Below are positions 41,081 through 52,163 of a DNA stretch of 64,000 bases, piece by piece. Below the pieces are notes generated by a model. That model was not told the origin of the DNA, searched no databases, and was given only the letters and a program-made list of their open reading frames with translations. The DNA lies in assembly GCA_949825045.1 (NCBI GenBank), contig OX463815.1, positions 32,851,356 through 32,915,355 of the forward strand, written 5' to 3'. Position numbers and translations under genes: made by a program. The stretch's first letter is position 1. The number at the start of each line of letters is the position of its first letter. Source of the DNA: Argyresthia goedartella (lineage: Eukaryota > Arthropoda > Insecta > Lepidoptera > Argyresthiidae).

Positions 41081-43320
41081 TGGATACAACTATACGTGGT
41101 ATTTGCAATTTTGGTACTCACTCAAAGTCACCGGTAGAACTACTTCAACTATCACGTAATCGACAAGCTTCGGTAGATATGGTCAACACACATTTCTCCA
41201 CCGTGGGCCAACATCTGGCAGACAACATCTTAGGGAAATTGAACAAATCTGATACCGAGCTTGCGTCTAACTACCGTTCAAATGTTAACACCCTTAACTC
41301 GTTTGTTCTTCTACCCACTGATGAGATTGAAATAAGAAAAATTCTAATTTCTCTAAAGAACACGGCCTCTGCTGGATGGGATGGTATCTCATCTATGTTT
41401 TTCAAAACTGCCAAAGATATCCTTATCAAGCCGATTACATATTTGTGCAACTTATATCTTTCTGAGAACGTGTTTCCTGATGTGTTGAAAAAATCAGTCG
41501 TAATTCCTATTTATAAGAATGGCGAAAGAGATAGTGTTAATAATTATAGGCCAATTTCCCTGCTTCCAGTCCTGTCTAAAATTTTGGAAAAGGTTATTAA
41601 TTCTAGACTTATTAACTATTTGGAGCAAAGTAAATTCCTGGCACCAAATCAATATGGTTTCAGAAGGAGAAAGTCCACTTCAGATGCAATTGATGGCCTT
41701 GTGACTCATGTGGCCAAGGAACTGGATGACAGCATTAAATGCCTAGGAATTTTCCTTGACCTGGCCAAGGCATTTGATACAGTCTCTGTCCCCATCTTGC
41801 TTCACCCTTGCAACCCCTTCAATTGTTTATGAGCTACATGAGTGGTCGGCGGCAGTATGTCAGAATTGATGAGGAAACAAGTACCGAAGCAGCTGTATCG
41901 TTTGGTGTTCCCCAAGGTTCAGTCCTTGGACCTACATTATTCCTTATTTACATCAACGATCTGTGCTTGCTCAAACTCAAGAATTGCAAAATTGTAACCT
42001 TCGCCGATGACACTGTACTTCTTTTTAATGGCAAATCATGGAGTGATGTCAAAGACTTGGCAGAGGCTGGTTTTAGACTAGTTCTGAATTGGCTGAACAG
42101 TAACATTCTTACACTAAATGTATCTAAGACCAAATACATCTCCTTCAGTATGAGAAAAAATGGTCAGCCACAACCGGAATTTAGTCTGAGGGCCCACTCT
42201 TGCCAGAATGTTATAGCCTGCTCATGCCCTTCTCTCACGTCTACCAAAACAAGCAAATATCTGGGAGTGATTGTTGACCAATGCCTCAATTGGAAAGAAC
42301 AGCTTCGGGTATTAGCAGGCAGAGTAAGAAAACTAATCTGTATTTTTAAAAAATTACGACATCTGCAGGATCCACATCTAGTTAGGTCTATTTATTATTG
42401 TCTCTGCCAGTCAATAATTTCCTACGCTATTAGGACGTGGGGTGGGACCGGCAAGACCAACCTCTTGAAACTTGAGAGAGCTCAGAGAGCAATTATCAAA
42501 GTTATAAACTTTAAAAACTTCATGTTCTCCACTACCGATCTATACAGGGAATACTCTGTGCTTACAGTCCGACAACTCTATATAAAGGCTTTACTGATAC
42601 ACCAACATTCGATACCTGGTCGCGACACTACAGAGAAACGTAGAAAAGATCGTGTATACGAGATTCCCTGTTGTCGCACAATGTTTGTCCATTCATTTGG
42701 TTACTTCCGTGGGCCCCTTCTTTATAATAAAATCAATAAGATTCTCACAACATTCAAAGAATGTAACACCTACTCCTACTCGAAAATGCTGGATAAGTAT
42801 TTTATATCATTAGACTACGATCTTACGGAAAAGCTTTTGGAAGCTTTTGTTTGAAGTGAAGCATTATGTATATTATTTACTTATTTATATTTAAAATATA
42901 TATATCCAAACAATATTATGTATGATAGTATAAAATCTACATAACAACATATAACTATACCTACATATATTTAAAATATGCAATATATATATTTTCTATA
43001 TTTCTATTTCTATATTATACCTAAATTACTTAGAAGTTGTTAACTATTTATTCTATATTAGTACTTATACTGCACTCTGCTCCAATAACAATCTTATAAA
43101 CTTAGACAGGAGTCTATTGCAAATTGTTTTAGTTTTTGTTCAGCTGTGAGAAGAGCAATGCTCTGCCGTCATACAGTCTTGACTAGTACGGAGGGCACTA
43201 CACTACTCACTACCACTACAACAACTCACATAATGTTGTATTATAGAAATACCTAGTTTTTATGAGTTGTTGTTGGTGTTAGAGTATGTTAAGTTATTTG
43301 AAATAAAGTTTGAAAAAATA
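41080..43320 (+). pseudogene. 5'-truncated LINE with reverse transcriptase
   Basis: Jockey/CR1-group reverse transcriptase in order: SAGWDGISSMFFK, NNYRPISLLPVLSKILEK, NQYGFRRRKSTSDAI, GIFLDLAKAFDTV, then a deletion and frame change at about 41800. After that come FGVPQGSVLGPTLFLIYIND and FADDTVLL (catalytic), YLGVIVDQCLNWKEQL, and a C-terminal domain to 42854. A 3' UTR with an AAATAAAGTTTGAAAAAATA end follows. No endonuclease. The loss around 41800 removes residues between motifs, so it is inactive. Confidence 0.88.
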
Positions 43321-43370
43321 AAGTTATGGTGGCCCCAGTATCGGCAAACATACCATATAAGTATAGTCTG

Positions 43371-43520
43371 AAGTTAACAACGATGTTGGCTGAGTGAATG
43401 TGAGCGGTCGCGAATGAAAGAAACGTTTTATGGTAAATTTTCCTGTCATGCCTTGGTTTGCTGAAGTTAACAACGATGTTGGTTGAGTGAGTGTGAGCGG
43501 TCGCGAATGAAAGAAACGTT
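43371..43520 (+). repeat. 93-bp tandem duplication
   Basis: AAGTTAACAACGATGTTGG recurs at 43371 and 43464, together with GTGAGCGGTCGCGAATGAAA, giving two units with few differences. Confidence 0.8.
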
Positions 43521-43978
43521 TTTTCTTCCTTCGTCCTTCTAGTAATTGTTGTTGAAGCACTGATATTCTCTGAAGGCCCGACTCGTGAGTACGGTAGCAC
43601 TCGTCAAGTGAGTCTAACAGATTTCTGAACTGATCTCTTTATGCACAGGCATCAACCCAATCACTATGCAGCTGGCTCAACTGGCTCTTAAGACTATTAC
43701 TTATTTGAGATAGTAATTTTCTCAATCTCCAGTACACTGACAGTTTTCTCTTGTTTGCGTTTAGTTCTCTGGAGCTCAAAAGATCTTGAAGAGCTTGTGA
43801 AGCTGCAGGGCGATCTCAGCTCTGCGCGTTGTCGTCTTGGACTCCATGCTGGAACCGAGAGACAGGGTTCAGCACTATAGTATTCTATTAAAGAGAGTTT
43901 AAGGGAGGCGATTTGTATATGTGCAGTGTATTTATATGGTTGTAGTTTATATGGTTAACACACATTAACATTTACATA

Positions 43979-44165
43979 CAGGCACATACATTGCTTCTGG
44001 CCCCACACTAGGATACCCTGTGTCGTGGGAACCAGAAACAGAGTCGTTACACACATAAAAACATCCAAGACCTGGGTTTTTTTTCACTACCCCCAGCCGG
44101 GGATCGTACCCGGGACCTCTCACATGATAGGCAGAGCCACAACCGCTGCGCCACAGAGGTCGACT
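43979..44165 (-). repeat. tRNA-derived SINE (family B), best copy
   Basis: The minus strand begins CGACCTCTGTGGCGCAGCGG (A-box region), with a B-box near GGTACGATCCCCGG, then CCAGGTCTTGGATG and GTTCCCACGACACAGGG. Confidence 0.8.
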
Positions 44166-44269
44166 TATACGGTTATCACGTAAAATTATCTTCCGTAAAC
44201 CGAATTTACAGATAACCATTTTTTTTTCTAATATGCCGTCGCACAATGGAACTTGTATGTTTGGCTAGG

Positions 44270-45660
44270 GATAGGAATTTGGTAACAACAAAAAAAAATC
44301 TCTAACATATGGTCCTAAAGTGTCACGTTATGAATTCAAATATGGCTTTAATAAATCAAAAAATCTCATTCGTTTAAAATATCGAGTGACGAAATAAATA
44401 GACCATAGACCCTAAATAAATAGAACGAAATAACAATGTTGCTTAGATTAGACCTACTTATTTTTTTAAGTTAATGATTTCTTAGAATACAAGTCACGAT
44501 ATATAAGCGGATATATAGATAGGGAACTCATTTTCAAAGACACGGAATATACCATGAAAATTAGACGATGTGATGTAAGTATTTATTTATTGGCACACAA
44601 CCTAAAATAATGAGGTTTCACCCGGGAAAAATTATCATGAAGTCTTTTCGAATGGCTTCTAAAAAAAGAAAAAAATGCCACCGTATATCGAACAGTATTG
44701 TGGCATTTTCAGCAATTATTTAAACCTATTAGCATACCTATCTATCCACCACATAAAATAAATAAGATCTTTGTTACTTACGTCAGTCTTCCGAAAGGCG
44801 CTAATCCCCTCTACAAATCCAGTGTTCAAAGCCAAGGTCGTTCAGGTTAGCCATCCAGTTGTTATGTTACAGTCAGAGGCTGACATCATCGTCTGACTGT
44901 CAGACTTTCAGATCGTGAATGTCAGCACATCCACCCGCTCAGCATCAGCATACTACCACCCGACCTGGGAGACAAGTACACTTCCCTAATCATTATCATG
45001 CTGGAGTATAGTACTCCTAGGGGGTCCTATGGTGTCAAGCCCTTCCGTCACGACGACATAGACATCTGATGCACGCTTCGACACTCTCTCTGGCGAACAC
45101 TGGAGCTGAAGAAATCGTCATACAATTACCGTACTTGTATACTAGTGTTGTTAATGTATATAAATATAGATTCTCCAAACACCCATATTACAACATAAAA
45201 AACGAATGCTTCACCTTTTGTACGAGTTACAAGAAATTACTCCATAGAGTGGCGTAAATCGCATTTGAAGGACTTAATCGATTTGTGTGTGTATTCAAAT
45301 GAAATGAAATATTTTTATTGGCAGAGAAAAAACATACAATACTATGACCGTTTACTTATACTTACTCTCTATGACTAACAGTATTTATTTTCCAGGCAAA
45401 TAACTATTACTTAACGTAAGGCAAGAAGAAGACACTTACTAATAATGTTATTTGGATCTCATACATAATACTCATACACATTTCTATCAGTGGATCGTAA
45501 CAGTCTAATAAAACACTACCCTCCGAGCTAGTTAAACAAAGTCATGCTGCAGAGTAGGATTGTCATTGCAGTAAAAATTTTAGCTGATCCCTTCAGTACA
45601 GGAATAATTGAGCGTGTAAGAGGTCAAACAGTATTGGTCATTTGTTACAATGGGGTACAG
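44270..45660. other. No recognised feature
   Basis: AT-rich with short frames lacking homology. An ATG-initiated 62-codon frame at 45069 has no recognisable motif. Confidence 0.4.
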
Positions 45661-45668
45661 GATATGTG

Positions 45669-46643
45669 TCGGCGGCTGATTGTAGAATTGGGCACATCAT
45701 GATGTGCCGCGCCATATTAAGATATGGTGGCGTTTTTTGAAATACGCCGTTAACTGTAGGGCACATCGATGTGCCCAAACCAAAATGTGCCAAATCGATT
45801 TAAACCAAACGTTTGTTTCCCAGCGAACGCTTCGACACATCATGATATTGCCAAACCCAAAGTGCCAAACGTCACATCGTAAAATAGATGAAATTTTACG
45901 AATAAACAAATCTATTTAATTTGTACAATGATTTTTTGTCGTTACACATATGCTAGATGAATGTTTCTGTATACTTTTTTCTGTATCTATTAAAATATTT
46001 AGGTTCTAAACCAAATCAAGAAAAGTAGGGTGACCATCACACGGGAGTCAGTGGACTACTATTATGTATCCGAGTATGCTTTTTAGAGACTTTTATTATC
46101 CTCATTATTAAATGTTTAAATTTGCATATGCTTCGCCACACTCCGGGTTTAATTCTTCTAAGTCCCAACCTAACCAGTAACACAACTGATATTTAGCCAC
46201 AATAACCTACTCTAGCCAAGTTTGGCTTTTCATTACTTTCAGTCGCAAGCTATATTCTGAGTTATAGGCTGGCAAATCGTCGAACGTTGGTCTTGACTTG
46301 AAACGGGTTTAACATAATAATATATAATACCTTGGACACTATTGACTCACATTGATCTAGCACCAAACTAGGATTCCCTGTATCTTGGGTACTAGACAAC
46401 GATACACATACTTATATAGATAAATATTATACTTAGATAGATAAACCACTATGACTAGGGTACAATGATCCGTTCTCAACAAACAAATATTTGCCACCAC
46501 CGGGACTCGAACCCGGGATCCTTGGCTTCGTAGGCAGGGTCACTGTCGACTCGGCCATTCGGGTCGTCGGCAGATCAAGAAATGCCGCCATGTCATGATA
46601 TGCCGAGGCACATCATGTGCCGTATTTGACGATCGGCCGCCGA
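45669..46643. mobile_element. Palindrome-rich inverted-repeat element
   Basis: Ends TCGGCGGCTGAT and the complement of TCGGCGGCCGATC. Inside are the perfect 18-bp palindromes GGCACATCATGATGTGCC (45691-45708) and GGGCACATCGATGTGCCC (45759-45776), and near 46607 GGCACATCATGTGCC. Noncoding. A SINE (46321-46568) is inserted. No target duplication could be fixed. Confidence 0.6.
46321..46568 (-). repeat. tRNA-derived SINE (family A)
   Basis: Same as the copy at 474-717: GGGACTCGAACCCGGGATCC (complement of the B-box) and CTCGGCCATTCGGGTCG, with the AGATAGATAAAC tail. Confidence 0.75.
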
Positions 46644-47107
46644 CATATGCACCGAAAACACATAAATTGGACATTTTTCTTTTCTTATTACAATGAAGGC
46701 ATGCCTGATAAAGGAAACTTAATTTTAAATTACGTTGTATCAATTAATATTAATAAAAATCCTAATGATGAATTATTTAATGATAATACTTGATCTCTCA
46801 TATTATATGAAACCCAATTAGATTAATGATATCGAACACATATATCGATAGATAACTTGTAATCAATTACTTGAAAAACGTGATTTTTTTGATATTTTTA
46901 CAGTTTGCAGGTTTATTATGTTATTCTGACATCTGGGATTTCCATCTGGGACATCTGGGGTTTATTATGTTATTCTGATATCAGATTCCCTTGAAATCGA
47001 CCAATCAAAAAAATATTTTTTTCCCCAGTTTTCTATCATCTCTTTGTTGCCCAGCTCGTATTAATAATATTATAATTATACCTGCACGTAATAGTCAATA
47101 TCTTAAT

Positions 47108-47671
47108 AAAACCGGTCAAGTGCGAGTAGGAGGTCTGACCCGCACACGAAGGGCTCCATACCATTGTACACGGAAAAAGGGAAAACGACAGTCTTTTGTA
47201 CGAGTATACCTTTTTATTTTTTTATAATACAATATTAAATACTGGGTACATACTGGGTAGGACTACTACGTTCAAGGCCGTACATCGAAATATTGAAAAA
47301 GAGTTTTGTGTATATATGTAGTATTTAAGTATTGAACGATGTACTGTATGTTAACGAAAATCTTTGCTCATTGAAACCGGAAGTGGATAGAAACTGAGAA
47401 ACTTATTTACCGATAAACAAATGAAATGAAATGGTTAAGAAAATGCCCATACAAATAATCTCTTGTATGGGTATTTATTTTTATTGTTAAAAACTCCTGT
47501 TTTATTATTTGTTGTTATAGCGGCAATATAAATACACTCTCTGTGAAAAATTCAGCTCTCTACCTATTTCGGTTGAACCGGTAGAGCCCGGTGACAGATG
47601 TACGGACAGACAGCGTAGGCTTAGTAATAAGGTCCGTTTGGCGACATTCGGGTACGGAACCCTAAAAACTA
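47108..47671 (+). repeat. Lepidopteran GGTTCCGTACC repeat, full copy
   Basis: From AACCGGTCAAGTGCGAGTAG through GGGCTCCATACC, TTGTTGTTATAGCGGC and ACGGACAGACAGCG to GGGTACGGAACCCTAAAAA. Confidence 0.8.
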
Positions 47672-48190
47672 CTAAATCCATTTTGATAAAACTTGCACTC
47701 TTCCCTAAGTTGAATTAAATGTAAGCGTTAAAAATCTCCAGATTTTTGGAAAAAACAGAACAACTTCATTCAGTACAAGGCGAATTGTACCTATTCCATG
47801 GGCATATCATATTAAAACACTATGGAATCTAAAATAAGCTTCATTAGACATTGATAATATTAATGTCAACCTTATTATACCCAAAATTTATATGATCAGA
47901 GTCCATACATCTCCGCTATCTTTCATCTTTGCTTTGTCGGCTGTTATCTCCCATATAGTCGAGAATGAGCCTGTTGAAGTCGTCATCTTGAACTTTTCCG
48001 CCCAGTAAGCCGTTCCTTCTTCCTTGAAAAGGGCCGAATTATAGTTATACTCAATCTCCTGTTTTTTTTAGTGACACTGACAATTTTGGTCCGCTGGTGA
48101 ATTAAATGCCATGTATCATTAGAAGCATTAATCGCCTCTGATAACATCATTTTTGCAAAGAAAAACACATTCAACATGTGTAAAGCGTTC

Positions 48191-49123
48191 ATTGCAGTCT
48201 TTGGGATGAAACAGGCTAGTGCAGGCTGTCTAGCTATACCAGGGTATTCGTCGTCATCAAGAGCAACCCTTAGATCTTTAAGAGTCACTGCTCCGGGTGT
48301 GCCAGGAATGACGGAAAGGAACTGACTCACGATCTCAGGAAAGCATATGGAAATCGTGGAGAGGCTCACATATTGGGTGTTTCTTGCTGCTCTCTTCTTT
48401 ATTTTCAGTCTCTTGGTAAGGTAAACTTTTAGCCTGTGAATATCTTGGTTTCGGTAGGTCTTCTGAGAGAATGACATGAACACGATTGTTTATCTGATTT
48501 GATTGCCTTTAAACAGGAATAAGAAGATTAGAAAGACTAAGCTTTCAGTTTTTTCAATCCTCTCTCTAAACATCATCCTAAACTTTTGCCAGCGTAACAA
48601 AAACTTTTAATGATCCATCTCTTTCTCTTTTTTGTCAACAATACATTCTATATTGAGTTAATTGCAGTCTTTGGGATGAAACAGGCTAGTGCAGGCTGTC
48701 TAGCTATACCAGGGTATTCGTCGTCATCAAGAGCAACCCTTAGATCTTTAAGAGTCACTGCTCCGGGTGTGCCAGGAATGACGGAAAGGAACTGACTCAC
48801 GATCTCAGGAAAGCATATGGAAATCGTGGAGAGGCTCACATATTGGGTGTTTCTTGCTGCTCTCTTCTTTATTTTCAGTCTCTTGGTAAGGTAAACTTTT
48901 AGCCTGTGAATATCTTGGTTTCGGTAGGTCTTCTGAGAGAATGACATGAACACGATTGTTTATCTGATTTGATTGCCTTTAAACAGGAATAAGAAGATTA
49001 GAAAGACTAAGCTTTCAGTTTTTTCAATCCTCTCTCTAAACATCATCCTAAACTTTTGCCAGCGTAACAAAAACTTTTAATGATCCATCTCTTTCTCTTT
49101 TTTGTCAACAATACATTCAATAT
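48191..49123 (+). repeat. 470-bp tandem duplication, nearly identical
   Basis: Copy 1 is 48191-48660, copy 2 is 48661-49123. The two agree over almost the whole length, with differences only near the junction (CATTCTATATTGAG versus CATTCAATATAGGG). It is recent or an assembly artefact. Confidence 0.9.
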
Positions 49124-49687
49124 AGGGTAAACTACCCAATTATTGACACTTTTAGCGGTATGTTAGAAAAACAGTCTCTTTGATATATTTGAAAAATAAA
49201 ATTACGCCTTTTTGTTTTCCAAATCCACTTGTTTAGACTTTTGGGAATACCGTGATAACATTTATTTACATATTTTTCATCGTTAGTCATTAAAAAAAGA
49301 TTAAATAAAAATAATAGTGTTTCTACCATATATTGACACCCCTAATTCTGACAGTGAAACCTCCAAATATTGACACCTAGTTTTAAAATACATCAATATA
49401 CCTAGTCTTAAATCACCTGAGGAGGGTAAAACGAAATAAAAACGATGTTTAAGGTAGGTATTATTATATTTCTATTTAGTATTATATTCAGCTATCAATT
49501 AGGAATCTCACTTAAACAATAAATAGTGAAGCAATATTATGCAACTTTGAGACAAAATAGTAATTTGTTTTACTATTTCAATCTGAATAGGTAGGTATAG
49601 GTGTCTATCATAAGTGTCTATCACTACAAATTTAATCAATTACTGTGAATCATTTTCTCTTAATATTGCTTCAATAGCTTGGCCCAG

Positions 49688-50411
49688 TTATTGCCTTCGA
49701 GAGTTATTATTACTGTCTTTAACCTTAGCACGAACTTGTTCAGTCTTTTCTTTGAGATCAGTCTTTGGTGTATTTTTTGTTTCCGTTTTATTCTCTTTAG
49801 GTATTTCTTTTGTTTGCAGTATTTTAGGCTTTTCTTCTACAAACTGTGTCCGCTTTTTTATAATATTCTCTTTAGTCTCTTTCCTGTTAGCTTTAGCACG
49901 AACTTGTTCAGTCTTTTCTTTGAGATCAGTCTTTGGTGTATTATTTGTTTCCATTTTAGTCTCTATAGGTATTTCTTTTGTTTGCAGTTTTTCAGATTTT
50001 TCTTCTAGAAACTCTTCTGTCTTGTCAAGGAAAAGTCGTAACTTCACTTTCTCAGTTTTTTCAGGTGTCCTGAATACTTGTGGTCCATTTGTTTTTTCCT
50101 GATTAATTGCTAAACTACTTTTTGTACATCTTTTTTCAGTTTCAGTCAAGGTAATATCAGATATGACATTTATTTTCTTCGTTTCAGGAATTACTTTTTT
50201 CTTTTTCTTTTCAACTCTCTTTTCAGCTTTCTGGTTTTTCTTCAAAAGTCTTTCCTCTTTTCGTTTTTGAATACCGTCTAATTTCTTTTTTTATCTTCAA
50301 GCTTAGCTCTTTCACCGTCTTGCCACGTCTTAGAGGTTAGTACAAATGGTTTTCTTTCTATCGTTCTTACACCTTTTCTAATTGGAGTTTTTGCGTAAGC
50401 AAGACAATCCT
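49688..50411 (-). pseudogene. C-terminal extension of the pogo transposase, frameshifted
   Basis: Lys/Glu-rich, coiled-coil-like tail in two pieces. Piece one (about 50411-50295) contains AYAKTPIRKG and RKPFVLTSKTWQ, the jerky/pogo C-terminal signature. Piece two is the 185-codon frame ending at 49688, with internally repeated TDLKEKTEQVRAK blocks. The breaks lie exactly at runs of seven T on the plus strand (50421-50427 and 50286-50292), one base away from an open frame each time. Confidence 0.7.
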
Positions 50412-52163
50412 TCAACTTGGTTTTTTTATGGACTTAACGGTAGAGTCATATTTATCTTCTGGGTTTAATTCACTGATATATGTTGGTGTGGGAATTTTAA
50501 GAGGAGTTTCTGTAAATTTTTCGATGCTGTCCATATAATCTTGGTTTTCATTTGTCCTGTCCAATGTTTGTCTGTCCTGTTCCGGTATTGTGGTGTCGCT
50601 TTCTCGAATTTCATGAATTTCAACATCATGTACGATGTGAATAACAGATTGACTTTGAGACTCGAAATCTTCGTCATAATCGTTAAGTAAAAAAGACAAG
50701 TTATCAATTTCCGTGACTGCGGCAAATGTGTTTGCTTTTGTTTGAAATGTATCAAAGGCCATAATCACTTCATTCATATTGTTTGATTTGTCTTCGAGAA
50801 ACTCTAGTTGGAAATAGTTGAAAATTGATTTCAACAGTTTTTCTTTATCTTCTGTCGAATTTTCTTTAACAATTTGTTGAAATTGTTGTCGAGTCATGGT
50901 TATAGTTGGACTAGTAGTAGTTTCAGTAGCAATCCTGTTTTTGTCTGTTGTTTGTTTTCCTAGGCATTTTGTGAAGTCTATATTGGTTGGATTCCACGGA
51001 TAAAGACCAGTAGCTTTGAAATCATTTTTCAATGTATCAGGAAAGATGGATTTTTCGAGAGCAGTAATCAAAAGTGGGGCAAATTCGGTTTTAGTGAGAG
51101 CTTCTGATTGGTGGGTTCTTCTCCATGCATGTACTGTGTCCTTCCAACCATTTTTTAATGGCTTAAAAGCTGACACATCTGCTGGTTGTAGGATCCGCGT
51201 GGAATTTGGGTAAAGGGCTATTAATATTATTTGCAATTCAGTACATAAATCACTGACACTCAACGTCACATGTGTCTTGTGCCCATCCACAAAAAATATT
51301 ACAGGAAATATAGTTCCTGTAGCGACTAGATGGGGGTGTAAAACATTTTTTACATAGTCGACGAAAATCTCTGTTTTCATCCATCCATTTTCGCTGAGAC
51401 CTATTCCCCAATCACTCGGTACTTTCGATGTAATATCTTTAGGTAATCGCTTGTTCGGGTAAATTATTAGCGGTGGAGTTTGGCTTCCATCAGCTTTGAA
51501 TGTGAACATGACTGTTAGACATGATTTTGATTGGCCCTGGTCCACTTCGTAGACATTTTTTTCTCCTTTTATAGCTATAACCCTTCCACTCTTCGGGCAA
51601 AGCAAGAAATTAGTTTCATCTCCATTTAGAACTCTTCCAGGGTCTGATAATATTTCCATGTACTGATGATCTTTTAAATATGTTTCTATTTCAGAAAACC
51701 ATTTTCTGATATCATTTTCTGCCACACATGAGCTTGCGGCGGTGACGCTCTCTGGTGTTCTCATAGTCAGCTCAGGATGACGCTTCATGAATAAATCATA
51801 CCATTTGTTTCCTGGTATTCCATCTTTGAATGGATTAGGTCTTTTTACTTTTTTCAAAAAGTCTGCAACACTTGCTATTAGATCTTCTTTTCGTCTTGGA
51901 AATCCTTTTCGGCTATTTATTTCAATCCACTCAACGAGTTCGTTCTCTTCTGTAACTGTTAGGACTGTTGGTGGACCTGGTCTGTCTTTACTATTAGGAT
52001 TGTTTATTTGAAAAATCAATGTTGATCGAGGCACGTTGTATGTCTTTGAGGCAAGTTTTTTGCTCATTCCCTTTTTTATTTCTTGTAGAGCCAATTTTAC
52101 AGATTCTTGACTATATTTTTTCCTTTTTTTCGGAGGATCACTTTTGGGTTTTGGTTTTGCCAT
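50412..52163 (-). CDS. pogo/Tigger (jerky-like) transposase
   Basis: 583 codons from the ATG at 52163. Residues about 16-55 form a Psq-type helix-turn-helix (KKYSQESVKLALQEIKKGMS). About 65-135 is a CENP-B-like second HTH, and about 185-395 the DDE_1 domain. Catalytic residues are seen in LNGDETNF, FFVDGHKTH and LQPADVSAF, a DDD triad with 35 residues between the last two. This is the bulk of a cut-and-paste transposase acting in the nucleus on the element ends. The reading frame ends just after a run of seven A (minus strand) at 50421-50427. The next frame continues with a family-typical RKPFVLTSKTWQ block, so the native protein is probably longer. Confidence 0.92.
   Translation of the reverse strand: MAKPKPKSDPPKKRKKYSQESVKLALQEIKKGMSKKLASKTYNVPRSTLIFQINNPNSKDRPGPPTVLTVTEENELVEWIEINSRKGFPRRKEDLIASVADFLKKVKRPNPFKDGIPGNKWYDLFMKRHPELTMRTPESVTAASSCVAENDIRKWFSEIETYLKDHQYMEILSDPGRVLNGDETNFLLCPKSGRVIAIKGEKNVYEVDQGQSKSCLTVMFTFKADGSQTPPLIIYPNKRLPKDITSKVPSDWGIGLSENGWMKTEIFVDYVKNVLHPHLVATGTIFPVIFFVDGHKTHVTLSVSDLCTELQIILIALYPNSTRILQPADVSAFKPLKNGWKDTVHAWRRTHQSEALTKTEFAPLLITALEKSIFPDTLKNDFKATGLYPWNPTNIDFTKCLGKQTTDKNRIATETTTSPTITMTRQQFQQIVKENSTEDKEKLLKSIFNYFQLEFLEDKSNNMNEVIMAFDTFQTKANTFAAVTEIDNLSFLLNDYDEDFESQSQSVIHIVHDVEIHEIRESDTTIPEQDRQTLDRTNENQDYMDSIEKFTETPLKIPTPTYISELNPEDKYDSTVKSIKKPS

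Noticed and set aside
49614..50102. Plus-strand Ser/Phe-rich frame of 162 codons
   Set aside because: It is a mirror of the Lys/Glu-rich pogo transposase tail on the minus strand.
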